NCBI RefSeq assembly: GCF_003591515.1
Contig: NZ_QZCG01000003.1
Span: 1 to 64,000 of the forward strand
DNA length: 64,000 bases
Source: Paracoccus onubensis
GTDB lineage: Bacteria > Pseudomonadota > Alphaproteobacteria > Rhodobacterales > Rhodobacteraceae
Reading direction: 5' to 3'
The notes beneath the pieces were generated by a model. That model had not been told where the DNA came from and ran no database searches. It saw only the letters and a list, made by a program, of their open reading frames with translations. A program made the position numbers and the translations under genes. Positions 35,022-44,510 of the stretch are shown in pieces (the stretch's first letter is position 1; the number at the start of each line of letters is the position of its first letter).

Positions 35022-35951
35022 ATGGCCCGCTACGCGCAGCGCCTGATCCGGGAAAAGCTCGAGGCCGAAGCCGGCACCGCCGAAGAGACCACGGCGGCCG
35101 ACGCTATCCTCGCCCGCAATGTCACGCTTCGAAATCTCGAGGCCGAATACCAGCAACAGGATTTCGCGATCGGCACCGAGGGCGCGCAGCCCGAGGATAT
35201 CTATAATGTCCATGCCGGCGCGGAATACGATGTCGAAGCCTCTTCACCCGCCGAGGCTGCCACGCCGCCGATCTATGCCCATTTGCTGCAGTCGAGCGGC
35301 TTTGCCATGGAGTCGGATACGACCGATACCTGGTTCACGCCCCTGGCGGAATCCGAGGTGATCCCGACCACGACCATGCAGTTGCGCAATGGTGCATTGA
35401 TGCAGAATGTTGTCGGCATCCGGGGCAGCATGGCGTTTACGGCCGAGACCGGCCGCAAGCCGTTCTTCCGCTTCAATCGTCGCGGCAAATATGTCGCCCC
35501 GGTGGATTTTGTGGCCTCGGCGCATGATTTCAGCGCCTGGCCCCGAGCATTGACCTGCACGCCCGAGAACATGTTCGCCTTTACCCTTGGTGGGCAGAAG
35601 CTCTGCGTATCCAGCTTCACCTTCAATGATGGCCGGCAGCCGCAGGTCGACGCCTATATGAATTGTGAGGGCACCACGCTCGGTCCGCGCCGTTTTACCG
35701 GCTCGATGACCGTGAAATGGCCTGCGCTCGCGACCAAGGATCTTCTGACTCAGATCAAGAACGGCGTCACCGAGCCTCTGATCTGGACCCTTGGGAAAAC
35801 CGTCGGCCAGACCATCCAGATCAGCGCCCCCAAGGTGCAGATCAAATATGCCGGCGAGCAGAACATCAACGGCGACCTCGGCATCACTCTGGATCTCGTC
35901 TTCCAGGCGACCGGCGTCGGCAATGACGAACTTGAAATCCGCTATTCGTAA
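35022..35951 (+). CDS. tail tube protein
   Basis: A 309-aa major tail protein (VVGIRGSMAFTAETGRKPFF, FTGSMTVKWPALATKDLLTQ, NINGDLGITLDLVFQATGVG), a beta-rich tube subunit. AAGGAGA precedes the ATG. No sheath gene lies next to it, which shows a non-contractile tail. Confidence 0.8.
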   Translation: MARYAQRLIREKLEAEAGTAEETTAADAILARNVTLRNLEAEYQQQDFAIGTEGAQPEDIYNVHAGAEYDVEASSPAEAATPPIYAHLLQSSGFAMESDTTDTWFTPLAESEVIPTTTMQLRNGALMQNVVGIRGSMAFTAETGRKPFFRFNRRGKYVAPVDFVASAHDFSAWPRALTCTPENMFAFTLGGQKLCVSSFTFNDGRQPQVDAYMNCEGTTLGPRRFTGSMTVKWPALATKDLLTQIKNGVTEPLIWTLGKTVGQTIQISAPKVQIKYAGEQNINGDLGITLDLVFQATGVGNDELEIRYS

Positions 35952-35972
35952 CCCTGACCAGGATCATCCGAC

Positions 35973-36323
35973 ATGTTTACCTATACCGACCGCTACGAAT
36001 TCGACTGGCCCGTCCAGGTCAAACTGCCCGCTGATGACGGCGAGGAGATTCAGGAATTCACCGGCCGTTTCGTCATGCCCGAAGACGAGCTGGAAATTTT
36101 CGGGACCGATACCGGCGGGATGACCAGCAATGAACTGATCAAGCATATCCGTGTCCGGCTCGCAAAATACTGGATTGGCTGGACCGGCATCAAGGTTCAG
36201 GGCGGCGGCGATCTGCCCTTCAGCGCGGAAAATCGTGACAATCTTTTACGTCAGCGTGCGGTCCGGATCGCCGTCGATCGGGCGCTGACCGAAGCTGTTC
36301 TCGGGATCCGTGAAAAAAACTGA
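35973..36323 (+). CDS. tail assembly chaperone, upstream part (lambda gpG-like)
   Basis: A 116-aa protein (RYEFDWPVQVKLPADDGEEI, FTGRFVMPEDELEIF) in the chaperone place between tail tube and tape measure. Its last codons contain a slippery site, so a share of ribosomes should shift to -1 and make a 237-aa fusion with the downstream part. The long and short forms would coat the tape measure during tail assembly, as lambda gpG and gpGT do. Confidence 0.82.
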   Translation: MFTYTDRYEFDWPVQVKLPADDGEEIQEFTGRFVMPEDELEIFGTDTGGMTSNELIKHIRVRLAKYWIGWTGIKVQGGGDLPFSAENRDNLLRQRAVRIAVDRALTEAVLGIREKN

Positions 36324-36358
36324 CCAGCGCCGCGCAGGCCATCTGGGGCGGCGCGGCG
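36314..36358 (+). promoter_or_regulatory. programmed -1 ribosomal frameshift signal
   Basis: A_AAA_AAC at 36314-36320 is a canonical X_XXY_YYZ slippery heptamer in the frame of the upstream chaperone. After a 7-nt spacer, CGCCGCGC (36328-36335) pairs perfectly with GCGCGGCG (36351-36358), an 8-bp GC-only stem with a 15-nt loop. The zero-frame stop TGA is at 36321-36323. Heptamer, spacer and stem are all optimal for frameshifting. Confidence 0.88.
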
Positions 36359-36685
36359 ATCTCCGACGACCTGGTGGCGGACCTGATGGCGGAGGGCATG
36401 TCTCGCAAGGAAGCCGTCGCCGGTGCCCGCGAGATGATGGGGCTTGAGGCTGACAGCGTGATCCTGCCCGCCTCCGAGCGCCCATTGATCCGCCTGGCCC
36501 TTGCCGTCGCCGGTCAGTGGCGGATGGGGCCGGTTGGCCTCGGCGGTATGCGCCCCATCGCGCTCGACATGGTGGCCGTCGATGTCACCGCCCGCTGGTT
36601 GGGCATCACTCCCGATGCCCGGCTGCTCGAAGGTCTCGCCATTATCGAACGCGAGGCACTGAAGCTGATGAGGAAGGATCAATGA
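36320..36685 (+). CDS. tail assembly chaperone, downstream part (made by -1 frameshift)
   Basis: After slippage at AAC the reading frame continues from 36320 as LTSAAQAIWGGAAISDDLVA and then DLMAEGMSRKEAVAGAREMM, through 121 residues to the TGA at 36683. This is the T half of a G/GT pair. An independent GTG start at 36374 is possible but has no strong ribosome site, and the frameshift signal explains expression better. It overlaps the tape measure start by 4 nt. Confidence 0.8.
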   Translation: MTSAAQAIWGGAAISDDLVADLMAEGMSRKEAVAGAREMMGLEADSVILPASERPLIRLALAVAGQWRMGPVGLGGMRPIALDMVAVDVTARWLGITPDARLLEGLAIIEREALKLMRKDQ

Positions 36686-39600
36686 CCGCGGATATGCGCG
36701 CCCAGCTCACGGTAACGGCCGATGCCAGTTCGCTGGCCGCAGAGATGCGCCGTGGTAGTGAGGGGCTGCGTGAGATGCGGCGCGAGACCGAAGCGGCTGC
36801 GAAGGCTGCGGAATTCGCGGCCAGCGAACAGGGCCGGATGGTCCAGCAGCTCAACCAGACCTTCAGCAGCTTCGGGGCTGGCAGTAAATCCGCCCGAGAC
36901 AGTTTCGGGGTATTCGAAGCCAGCCGCGAATATGAGGCTTTTCAGCAGGAACAGGCCCAGCAGGCAGCGCGCGCCTATCAGGCGTTGGAAAACAGTATTG
37001 ATCCTCTGATCCGGGCTGAGCGAGAACTCGCCCAGCAACAGGAGATCGTCAACCGGGCGCTCCAACAGGGGCAGATCACCAATACGCAGTCCGATCGCAC
37101 CCTCCAGCAGCTGGAGCAGCGCTACCGGTCCTTTGTCGCCGCCCATAACCCGGCCGTGCAAAGCGCCCGTGCCATGGAGCAGGCTTTTGAGGCGGAGGAA
37201 CGCGCTGTTCGTCAGTTGACGCTGGCCGTCGATCCGGCTGCGCGGGCCGCCGATGAAATGAAGCGAGCGCAGGATCAGCTGAACCGCGCGGTACGCCTGA
37301 ATATCATTACACAGGAGGAGGCGACGCGCGTTGCCGGTTTGCTGGGCGAACGGCAACAGGCCGTCGGGCGGTTCTCTGGTGCCATGGGCATGGGAATCCA
37401 GAATGTCAGCTTCCAGCTGACGGATTTTATCGTCCAGGTGCAATCCGGCCAGTCCGCCACCGTGGCGCTTACTCAACAGCTGCCGCAGTTGCTGGGCGGT
37501 TTTGGTGCGATCGGAGCCGCACTCGGTCTCGCGGCCGCGCTGGCCGTTCCGGCCACAGCCGCAATCTTCGGACTTGGTGCCAATTCCGAAGACGCCGGCA
37601 AACAGGTTGATCGGCTGAGTTCAGCGCTTCAGGACTTTAATCGCTTTACCGATCAGGCAGGAAAATCCACCGCACTTCTGGAGCAGGATTTCGGGTCTTT
37701 TGCCGGCCGCATGAAGGAAATTGCGGACTTCATGACGGAAGTTGCAGTTTCGGATGCCCTGAACGCCCTCGAGTCCCCGGACTTTAATATCTCGGCGCAG
37801 ATCAAGGATGCGGCAGATGCCTTTGATGACTTCGCGGCCGCGCGCGAGCGTTATGAGCAGACACAGCGTGATAGCGCGGCAGGAGCGTTCGGTATCGGTC
37901 CTGAACAGGTGCTTCTGGCCAAGGAGGCCATGGATCTGTTCCGGCTCGGTGCGGAGGAGGCCGCAGCGCCGCTTGATCTTCTGCCGGAACAGGCAAAGGA
38001 ACTGCATAGCTCAATCGAAGCCTTGAAAAATTCAGATGGCATGACCGCGTTTCGTGACAATGCCGATGAGGCACTCAAGGCGCTGCAGACCATGACGGCA
38101 GAAAGCGGGCAGATGTCCGGCCCGATTGTCGAAGCAGCGAAGAAACTGGAAGAGGTCGTAAATCTCTCCGCCAAAGGCACCACGGCTGAAGAGCGCCGGG
38201 TAGAAATCGCAGAAGAACTCCGGAATAGCTACCTGCAGGAAGCCGAGCTGGCGCGCGCCATCAATCGCCATGGCGAGGATAGTATCGCGGTCGCGCTGTT
38301 GAAACGCGATGCGCATCTTGAATCCGTCAACGCACTTTTGTCCGAGCGATCGATCACAGGCGAAGTTGCCGATGAAATCCGCCGCGCAGCGACGGAGGCT
38401 TATGATCTCGAAGAGGGTATCGGTGTTGCCGAGCGGGCGGCATCGGCCCTGCAATCCGTCATCGGCGGAACCAGCTTTGGCGACCTGATTGCCGGTGCGG
38501 ATACCCTGTCGGGCAAGATATCCGGTCTGGTCAACCAGGCATCCGCGCTCTGGAATACGCTTGGGCAGTTAGGCAGCCGGCAGATCACGGCCAATCAGCA
38601 GGCCGATCTTCTCCGGACCGAACGCGAGATGATCGAGGCGGGCAAGAGCCGTGTCGCGATCGAGGGTGAACTCGCCGTCATGCGGGAACGCCAGGCACGA
38701 GTGAATGACGGGTTGACCAACCCCGCCCTGCGCAATGCTGGTCTTGACCAGGTTCGGGAAACAGCCGAGCAGGCCGCGCGTGATCGCGCCGCAATCACCG
38801 AAATGAACCGTCAGGCCGCACGGGCGGCATCCGGAGGGCGTGGCGGCGGTCGGGGCAGAAACCGTTCCGGAACGGCCGCCGGAGCCTCGATCATCAATGA
38901 ACTCGCCCGTCTGCAACCCACTTTGGAGAACGATATCGCGGCCGCCGATGCATGGCGGGAAAAGGCGCTGGAAAACCTCAACAGGACCAAGACGGGCTTT
39001 GCGGAATTCGCGGATGATGTCGAACGGGTTTATCAGGAGAAGCTCCGCGAAGCCTATGAAGACGACCTGAAACGCCGCGATGATTGGGCGGCTGGCGTCG
39101 AGCGCGGCTTGCTGCAGGTCGAGGATGAACTGGGCAGTTGGGCCGATACCGCCGAGAACCTTGTCACCGGCTGGGCGGAAGGCGCGGAGGATGCCTTTGT
39201 CAAATTCGGCCAGACCGGCAAGGCGTCGATCGGCGATCTGGTCGATTTCGCGCTCGAGCAGTTTCTGCGTCTCGCGTTCCAGCAGAATATCGCGCCGGGA
39301 CTGAATACCTTGCTGGATTCGGCGGTCAGCTGGATTGGTGGGTTTCTTCCGGGTGGCAGCGGTGCCGCGCCCTCCATCAGCACCAATCACACCGGTTCGC
39401 CCGGCGTCATGCGCAGCTATGCGCTGGGCGGGTATGGCGACCGGATGCGGCAGGATGAACGTCTGGCGATGATCCGCGATGGCGAGGAGATCATGACCTC
39501 ACGCGCCCTCGAGAATGCCGGCGCGCTGATCTCCAACCTGTCGGCCATTGCCTCGCAGCCGTCATCACCCACGATCATCGCGCCGCAATCCAGCGGCATC

Positions 39601-39789
39601 AACCTGATCGTGAACGACTACTCCAAGGATGGTTTCAGCGCCGAGGAATCCACAGACAACCGGGGCAATCCCACCCTGACCATGACGCTCGGCCGTCAGG
39701 TCGGCAGCGTTATCCGTCAATCGGGCAACCCGGCCGGCAAGGCGATCGAGAGTAAATATAACGTCAGGAAGAGGGGGATTGCGCGATGA
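36682..39789 (+). CDS. tail tape measure protein
   Basis: A 1035-aa protein with long coiled coils (1-260 and 540-760, for example TAEQAARDRAAITEMNRQAA-type stretches), a hydrophobic Ala/Gly-rich segment near 260-300 (GGFGAIGAALGLAAALAVPA) and a C-terminal tail ending in VRKRGIAR. It sets tail length; about 1035 residues would suit a tail of roughly 150 nm by the usual 0.15 nm per residue. AGGAAGG precedes ATG 36682. Confidence 0.88.
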   Translation: MTADMRAQLTVTADASSLAAEMRRGSEGLREMRRETEAAAKAAEFAASEQGRMVQQLNQTFSSFGAGSKSARDSFGVFEASREYEAFQQEQAQQAARAYQALENSIDPLIRAERELAQQQEIVNRALQQGQITNTQSDRTLQQLEQRYRSFVAAHNPAVQSARAMEQAFEAEERAVRQLTLAVDPAARAADEMKRAQDQLNRAVRLNIITQEEATRVAGLLGERQQAVGRFSGAMGMGIQNVSFQLTDFIVQVQSGQSATVALTQQLPQLLGGFGAIGAALGLAAALAVPATAAIFGLGANSEDAGKQVDRLSSALQDFNRFTDQAGKSTALLEQDFGSFAGRMKEIADFMTEVAVSDALNALESPDFNISAQIKDAADAFDDFAAARERYEQTQRDSAAGAFGIGPEQVLLAKEAMDLFRLGAEEAAAPLDLLPEQAKELHSSIEALKNSDGMTAFRDNADEALKALQTMTAESGQMSGPIVEAAKKLEEVVNLSAKGTTAEERRVEIAEELRNSYLQEAELARAINRHGEDSIAVALLKRDAHLESVNALLSERSITGEVADEIRRAATEAYDLEEGIGVAERAASALQSVIGGTSFGDLIAGADTLSGKISGLVNQASALWNTLGQLGSRQITANQQADLLRTEREMIEAGKSRVAIEGELAVMRERQARVNDGLTNPALRNAGLDQVRETAEQAARDRAAITEMNRQAARAASGGRGGGRGRNRSGTAAGASIINELARLQPTLENDIAAADAWREKALENLNRTKTGFAEFADDVERVYQEKLREAYEDDLKRRDDWAAGVERGLLQVEDELGSWADTAENLVTGWAEGAEDAFVKFGQTGKASIGDLVDFALEQFLRLAFQQNIAPGLNTLLDSAVSWIGGFLPGGSGAAPSISTNHTGSPGVMRSYALGGYGDRMRQDERLAMIRDGEEIMTSRALENAGALISNLSAIASQPSSPTIIAPQSSGINLIVNDYSKDGFSAEESTDNRGNPTLTMTLGRQVGSVIRQSGNPAGKAIESKYNVRKRGIAR

Positions 39790-40211
39790 CGATCCCCGTC
39801 TGGCCGAATGAACTTGATCGCTTCGAGCGTTCCGGATGGCAGGTTCAGGCACAGGATGGCCGCCAGAAGCGTAGCAATGACGCGGGGCCGCCCAGCTATC
39901 GCCGCCGCTTCAGCAGCATCGCCAAGGGCGTCAGTCTGTCCATCGTGCTGACCCGGAACGAGAAGGAGATCTTCGATCGTTTTTACGAGCAGGACTGCGC
40001 GCATGGCGCGCGGGAGTTCTGGATGCCCGATCCCACCACCCATGGCTGGCAGCTTCTCACTCATGAAGAGGAAGGGATGCTGGTTGAAAACGGTGTGCCG
40101 CTTCTGATTGCCGAACGCTGGTTGTGTACCTGGGGCGATACCCCGCCATCCGAGTCGATTGTCGGGCAGGTCCGTTTCCGCAAGAGCTTCAATGTCTGGG
40201 TGCTGCCATGA
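39786..40211 (+). CDS. minor tail protein
   Basis: A 141-aa protein (PVWPNELDRFERSGWQVQAQ, FSSIAKGVSLSIVLTRNEKE, FWMPDPTTHGWQLL) in the distal tail place directly after the tape measure and overlapping it by 4 nt. It resembles small beta-rich tail proteins of lambda-like and transposable siphophages. Exact family not fixed. Confidence 0.7.
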   Translation: MTIPVWPNELDRFERSGWQVQAQDGRQKRSNDAGPPSYRRRFSSIAKGVSLSIVLTRNEKEIFDRFYEQDCAHGAREFWMPDPTTHGWQLLTHEEEGMLVENGVPLLIAERWLCTWGDTPPSESIVGQVRFRKSFNVWVLP

Positions 40212-40732
40212 GACGCCTGTCCCTCAATGCCCGCCAGATGCAGGATGCATCAGTTACGAGCGAGCTATACGTGGTCTTGTTCGAGATCACGCATCCGGAA
40301 CTTCCCGCCCCGATCAGGCTGTCCACGGACAATACCGAGCGCCTGCAGGTGGATCCGCATATCTACGGCACAAGGTCGAACTGGCGCGGGGCCAATCCGC
40401 TGACCGAGCCGTATCTCTGGGTCATCGCCTCGGCCGTTCTTCCCGGCGATCTCGATGATACCCCCGCCAGCGCCACAGTCGCACTGGAGAACCTCGACCA
40501 GGAGATGGTTCGCCTGGTCCGGAGCTTCACCAGCCCGGCCAATGTCGCCATGGCCGTGGTGCTGGCCTCTTCGCCCAATCAGGTCGAGGCCGAATACGAG
40601 GATCTCCTGATCATGTCGGCCGACATCGATGCCGGCGAAATCCAGCTCTCGATCAGCCGCGAGGAGATCGAGAATGAATTCTTTCCATCCGGCCGCATGA
40701 CGCGGGACCGCTTTCCGGGGCTGCATCTATGA
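40208..40732 (+). CDS. DUF1833-like minor tail protein (lambda gpL-like)
   Basis: A 174-aa protein (LYVVLFEITHPELPAPIRLS, SATVALENLDQEMVRLVRSF, EYEDLLIMSADIDAGEIQLS) of the DUF1833 type that lies before the NlpC/P60 tail protein in siphophages. It overlaps both neighbours by 4 nt. Confidence 0.78.
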   Translation: MRRLSLNARQMQDASVTSELYVVLFEITHPELPAPIRLSTDNTERLQVDPHIYGTRSNWRGANPLTEPYLWVIASAVLPGDLDDTPASATVALENLDQEMVRLVRSFTSPANVAMAVVLASSPNQVEAEYEDLLIMSADIDAGEIQLSISREEIENEFFPSGRMTRDRFPGLHL

Positions 40733-41175
40733 GTTGGTCGAACCGTTTTATCGGTATCCCCTACGAGGAATTCGGCCGTTCGCGCGACGGCGCGGACTGC
40801 TGGGGGTTGGCCTGTATCATCTATCGCGAGGAGCTGGGTATCAGCCTGCCGGAATACCTGGGCGATTATGCCTCGGTCGAGGAACATGGCGAGATCGCCG
40901 CGCTGATCGAAGATGGCGCAACATCCCCTCTATGGGTGCCAGTCGAGGGGCCGGCAATTGCCTTCGACATCGCGGTGTTTCGGCGCGGCCGGCTCAGCAC
41001 ACATGTCGGGATCGTCATTCGTCACGGGCTGATGATCCATATGCAGGGCGAGGATTGCGCCAAGCTTGCCGACTATCGCGGCGGCGCATGGGGCAATCGT
41101 CTGAAGGGGCATTGGAGGCATGTTTCAAGAGGTGTTGAACGCCCCGTTCAACTGGTCGCGAGGGCATATCAATGA
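40729..41175 (+). CDS. NlpC/P60 tail-tip peptidase
   Basis: A 148-aa NlpC/P60 cysteine peptidase: catalytic Cys in RDGADCWGLACIIY, His in LSTHVGIVIRHGLM, and a further His in MIHMQGEDCA. Tail-tip peptidases of this group (lambda gpK type) open the peptidoglycan locally during injection. It overlaps the tip J gene by 4 nt. Confidence 0.87.
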   Translation: MSWSNRFIGIPYEEFGRSRDGADCWGLACIIYREELGISLPEYLGDYASVEEHGEIAALIEDGATSPLWVPVEGPAIAFDIAVFRRGRLSTHVGIVIRHGLMIHMQGEDCAKLADYRGGAWGNRLKGHWRHVSRGVERPVQLVARAYQ

Positions 41176-44100
41176 GCACTCCGATTGTCCCCATCCTTGC
41201 AGCACCGCATTTCGATCCGGGGATGGGCCGGATCAAGATCGAGGCGCCAGCCGGACGGACCATCGCCGAGCATCTGGCTATGGCGCTTCCCTTCGCGACG
41301 CCGGCCGATCTGCAACAGGCCCGTGTTGCCCTTGTGACTGAAACCGGTTCCGAAATCATCGACCGCCGGTACTGGCATCGTGTACGGCCGCGTCCCGGCG
41401 TCCGGGTGGTGATCCGGATCATCGCGGGCAAGAACGCACTCCGTTCGGTTCTCTCGATCGTCATCACAATCGCGGCGATCGCGACCGGTCAGGCATGGGG
41501 TGTTCAGTTCGGACAGATGCTGGGCCTGACGGGCGCGACGGCGGGAGCGGTCGGCACCGCATTATTGACGGCAGGGGTCAATATCATCGGTAACCTGCTT
41601 CTCAACGCGCTCGTCCCGCCGGTCAAGCCGGACACCCCCGAAGCGCAGAGGAATCGCTATTCGATCAGCGGTTGGCGCAACCGGCTTGAGCCGGATGGAG
41701 CCGTTCCCGTCATTCTCGGCCGGATACGTTATGCACCTCCCTTCGCGGTGCTGAGCCATTCTGAAGTTGTCGGCGACGATCAATACGTCCGGGCGGTGTT
41801 CACCGCAGGTGAAGGCCCTCTCAACATCTCTGACATCCGGATCGGCGAGACGCCCGTCACGGAATTTGATGAAGTCGAGGTGGAAATCCGCGAGGGTCGG
41901 GCGTCCGACGCACCGCAGACCATCATTCCACGCCAAATCGCGGAAGAATCTATCGGCGTCGAACTGACTCGTCCCTTGCCGCGTGATGACCGGGGCGAGG
42001 TGATCAAGAATCAGCCTTCCATTGAAACGCCTGTGGTGCGCACCACAGGCGCGGATGCGCGCGGGGCCTCTATCATCCTCGCCTTTCCGGCCGGCATGAT
42101 CCGCTTCGATGATGACGGCGACCAGAAACACGAAGAAGTGGCCGTTCGGATCGAGCAAAGGCCAGCTAATGAGACAACATGGGACGAGGTCACCACGCTC
42201 CGGATTCGGGCGAAGAAGCTGGAAGGCTTCTACCGTCAGCATAGCTGGAACTTTCCGTCGCGCGGTCGCTGGCAGGTTCGCCTGACCATGATGACCAGCG
42301 AGACCACCGACAGCAAGATCCAGCGCCGGACCTCCTGGGCGGCGCTACAGACCCTGCGACCGGAATACCCTCTGAACTATGGGCGGCCGCTCTCACTGAT
42401 TGCGATGCGCATCAAGGCCACGCATCAGCTCTCCGGCAGCCTCGACAATGTCAACGCGATCTTCGCGCGCCATTGCCTCGACTATGACCGGAACAGCGGG
42501 ACGTGGGTTGAACGCCTGACCTCCAACCCCGCCAGCCTTTACCGCTATGCTCTCCAAAGCCCGGCCAATCCTCGCGCAGTCTCCGATGCCGGCATCGACC
42601 TCGAGCAGTTGGAGGATTGGCATGAGTTCTGTCGGTTCCATGACCTGAAATACGATCGCATCCTTGATCAGGCGGGCAGCACGCTGCAGGAGGTCCTGAC
42701 CGAGATTGCCGCTGCCGGCCGTGCCAGCCCGCGCCATGATGGCATGCGCTGGGGCGTGGTGGTGGACCGCCCGCAGGAATTGATCGTCGATCATATCGGT
42801 CCGCGTAACTCCTGGGCGTTTTCTTCGCGCCGTTCCTACACCACCCCACCGCATGCGTTCCGGGTGCCGTTCCTTGATGCGACCAACGACTGGAAACCAG
42901 CCGAACGGCTTGTGCGCTGGCCCGGCTATGCTGGTGACATCACCCTGACCGAAGCATTGGAACTGCCCGGTAAAACCGATCCGGCCGAGGTCTGGCGCGA
43001 GACCCGCCGCCGCATGTATGAGGCCATCTACCGGCCCGATAGCTATCAGGTCACCCAGGACGGCCCCGCCCGTGTTGCCACGCGCGGTGACGGCGTAACG
43101 CTCAGCCATTATATCCTGGACTCCGTACAGCTGTCCGCCCGCGTCCGTGCTGTGGTCGGGCCGCTAATCGAAATCGACGAATATGTTATGCTCGAAGCCG
43201 GTCGATCCTACGGCATCCGCTTCCGGGTCTTCACCAATGAAGATGATACGATTGGGACGTCGGTTGTCCGGAATATCGTAACGGAACCCGGTGAAACGAA
43301 CCTGCTGAGGATTGAGGGCGACGACGGCGACGTCCCGGAGCCGGGTGATCTGGTCTATTTCGGGGCGGCGGCCGAGGAGACCTTCTCCATGGTCGTGACC
43401 GGGAACGAGCCGGCCGAGGATATGGCCTCGATCGTGCATATGGTTGATGCGGCGCCGGTGATCGACGAAAGGCTGGCGAATGATGTTATTCCCGCCTGGT
43501 CCGGCCGAGTCGGCGCAGAGATCGATGACAACCTGTTGCAACCGGCCGCCCCCCGCTTCGTCAGCATCGTTAGCGGTGTATCCGGGACGGGTTTCGGGAA
43601 CAGGGTCGAATATCTGATAGAACCGGGTTCAAGCCCTATCAGCGTCAGGGAGTACCGGATCGAGCATCGGCTGGCGGGAACCACAAACTGGATCTCGGTG
43701 ACCATCCCTGCCGCAAATGGTGGCGGCGCAATCACCAGCTACGGCAATGGAGACGCAATCGAACTGCGCGCGGTGGCGATCTCCTCGGCCGATATCGAGG
43801 GGCCATATAGCGGAATCGTTCCTCTCACGATCGGCGCGGAGGATGCCGCTATCCCAGCCGCCCTCGATGCCGATGCCGTCACGGTTACCACGCTCCTGGG
43901 TGGAGCGCTCGTCCAGTTCGCCACCGGGAATGATGAAAATCTCGCGCAGGTTCAGCTTTATCGCTCGCAATCGACGACGCTCAACCGAGAAACCGACGCA
44001 GTCGGCGCGCCGCAACAGGTTTCACGGCAGCAAAGCTATTCGGTCACGGCCGGCGACACGACCCGCAGCAACCGGCTCAGCGCCAATAACTGGACGGCAG

Positions 44101-44510
44101 ATGCCGGATGGACCCTGAATGGCGACAGCGCCACGCACACGTCCGGTACGGCCGATGCGATCTCGCATTCGCTCAATGCCCAGCCCGATCGCTGGTATCG
44201 GATCGGCATCAACTTGTCCGACCGCTCGGCCGGGACCGTCACACCGCGTCTCACGGGCGGGACAGTGCGGACCGGTAATTCGCTAGATGCGGACGGAGCG
44301 TATTCCGATCGCATCCGGGCTGCTTCGGGCAATGACCGGTTTGAACTGCTTGCAAGCTCCGATTTCGACGGCACCGTTTCCGGGATCGTCGCCTATCTCG
44401 AAACCGCCGCCTGTCTGGACGCCGGCACCCATTACCTGTGGCTCGAGCCACAGAATACCGATGGCGTGCCCGGTCCAGTCACAGGCCCCCTGACCATAGA
44501 GGTGATCTGA
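41172..44510 (+). CDS. tail tip/host specificity protein (gpJ/TipJ-like)
   Basis: A 1112-aa tip protein. The N-terminal part contains a hydrophobic segment (SVLSIVITIAAIATGQAWGV) and GVNIIGNLLLNALVPP, as seen where the gpI-like function is fused to J. The central beta core (GRIRYAPPFAVLSHSEVVGD, AVFTAGEGPLNISDIRIGET) is typical of TipJ. The C-terminal 350 residues are fibronectin-like and likely touch the receptor. Confidence 0.85.
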   Translation: MSTPIVPILAAPHFDPGMGRIKIEAPAGRTIAEHLAMALPFATPADLQQARVALVTETGSEIIDRRYWHRVRPRPGVRVVIRIIAGKNALRSVLSIVITIAAIATGQAWGVQFGQMLGLTGATAGAVGTALLTAGVNIIGNLLLNALVPPVKPDTPEAQRNRYSISGWRNRLEPDGAVPVILGRIRYAPPFAVLSHSEVVGDDQYVRAVFTAGEGPLNISDIRIGETPVTEFDEVEVEIREGRASDAPQTIIPRQIAEESIGVELTRPLPRDDRGEVIKNQPSIETPVVRTTGADARGASIILAFPAGMIRFDDDGDQKHEEVAVRIEQRPANETTWDEVTTLRIRAKKLEGFYRQHSWNFPSRGRWQVRLTMMTSETTDSKIQRRTSWAALQTLRPEYPLNYGRPLSLIAMRIKATHQLSGSLDNVNAIFARHCLDYDRNSGTWVERLTSNPASLYRYALQSPANPRAVSDAGIDLEQLEDWHEFCRFHDLKYDRILDQAGSTLQEVLTEIAAAGRASPRHDGMRWGVVVDRPQELIVDHIGPRNSWAFSSRRSYTTPPHAFRVPFLDATNDWKPAERLVRWPGYAGDITLTEALELPGKTDPAEVWRETRRRMYEAIYRPDSYQVTQDGPARVATRGDGVTLSHYILDSVQLSARVRAVVGPLIEIDEYVMLEAGRSYGIRFRVFTNEDDTIGTSVVRNIVTEPGETNLLRIEGDDGDVPEPGDLVYFGAAAEETFSMVVTGNEPAEDMASIVHMVDAAPVIDERLANDVIPAWSGRVGAEIDDNLLQPAAPRFVSIVSGVSGTGFGNRVEYLIEPGSSPISVREYRIEHRLAGTTNWISVTIPAANGGGAITSYGNGDAIELRAVAISSADIEGPYSGIVPLTIGAEDAAIPAALDADAVTVTTLLGGALVQFATGNDENLAQVQLYRSQSTTLNRETDAVGAPQQVSRQQSYSVTAGDTTRSNRLSANNWTADAGWTLNGDSATHTSGTADAISHSLNAQPDRWYRIGINLSDRSAGTVTPRLTGGTVRTGNSLDADGAYSDRIRAASGNDRFELLASSDFDGTVSGIVAYLETAACLDAGTHYLWLEPQNTDGVPGPVTGPLTIEVI

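Noticed and set aside
42393..43109. 238-codon minus-strand ORF
   Set aside because: Antisense to the TipJ-like gene with no domain or ribosome site.
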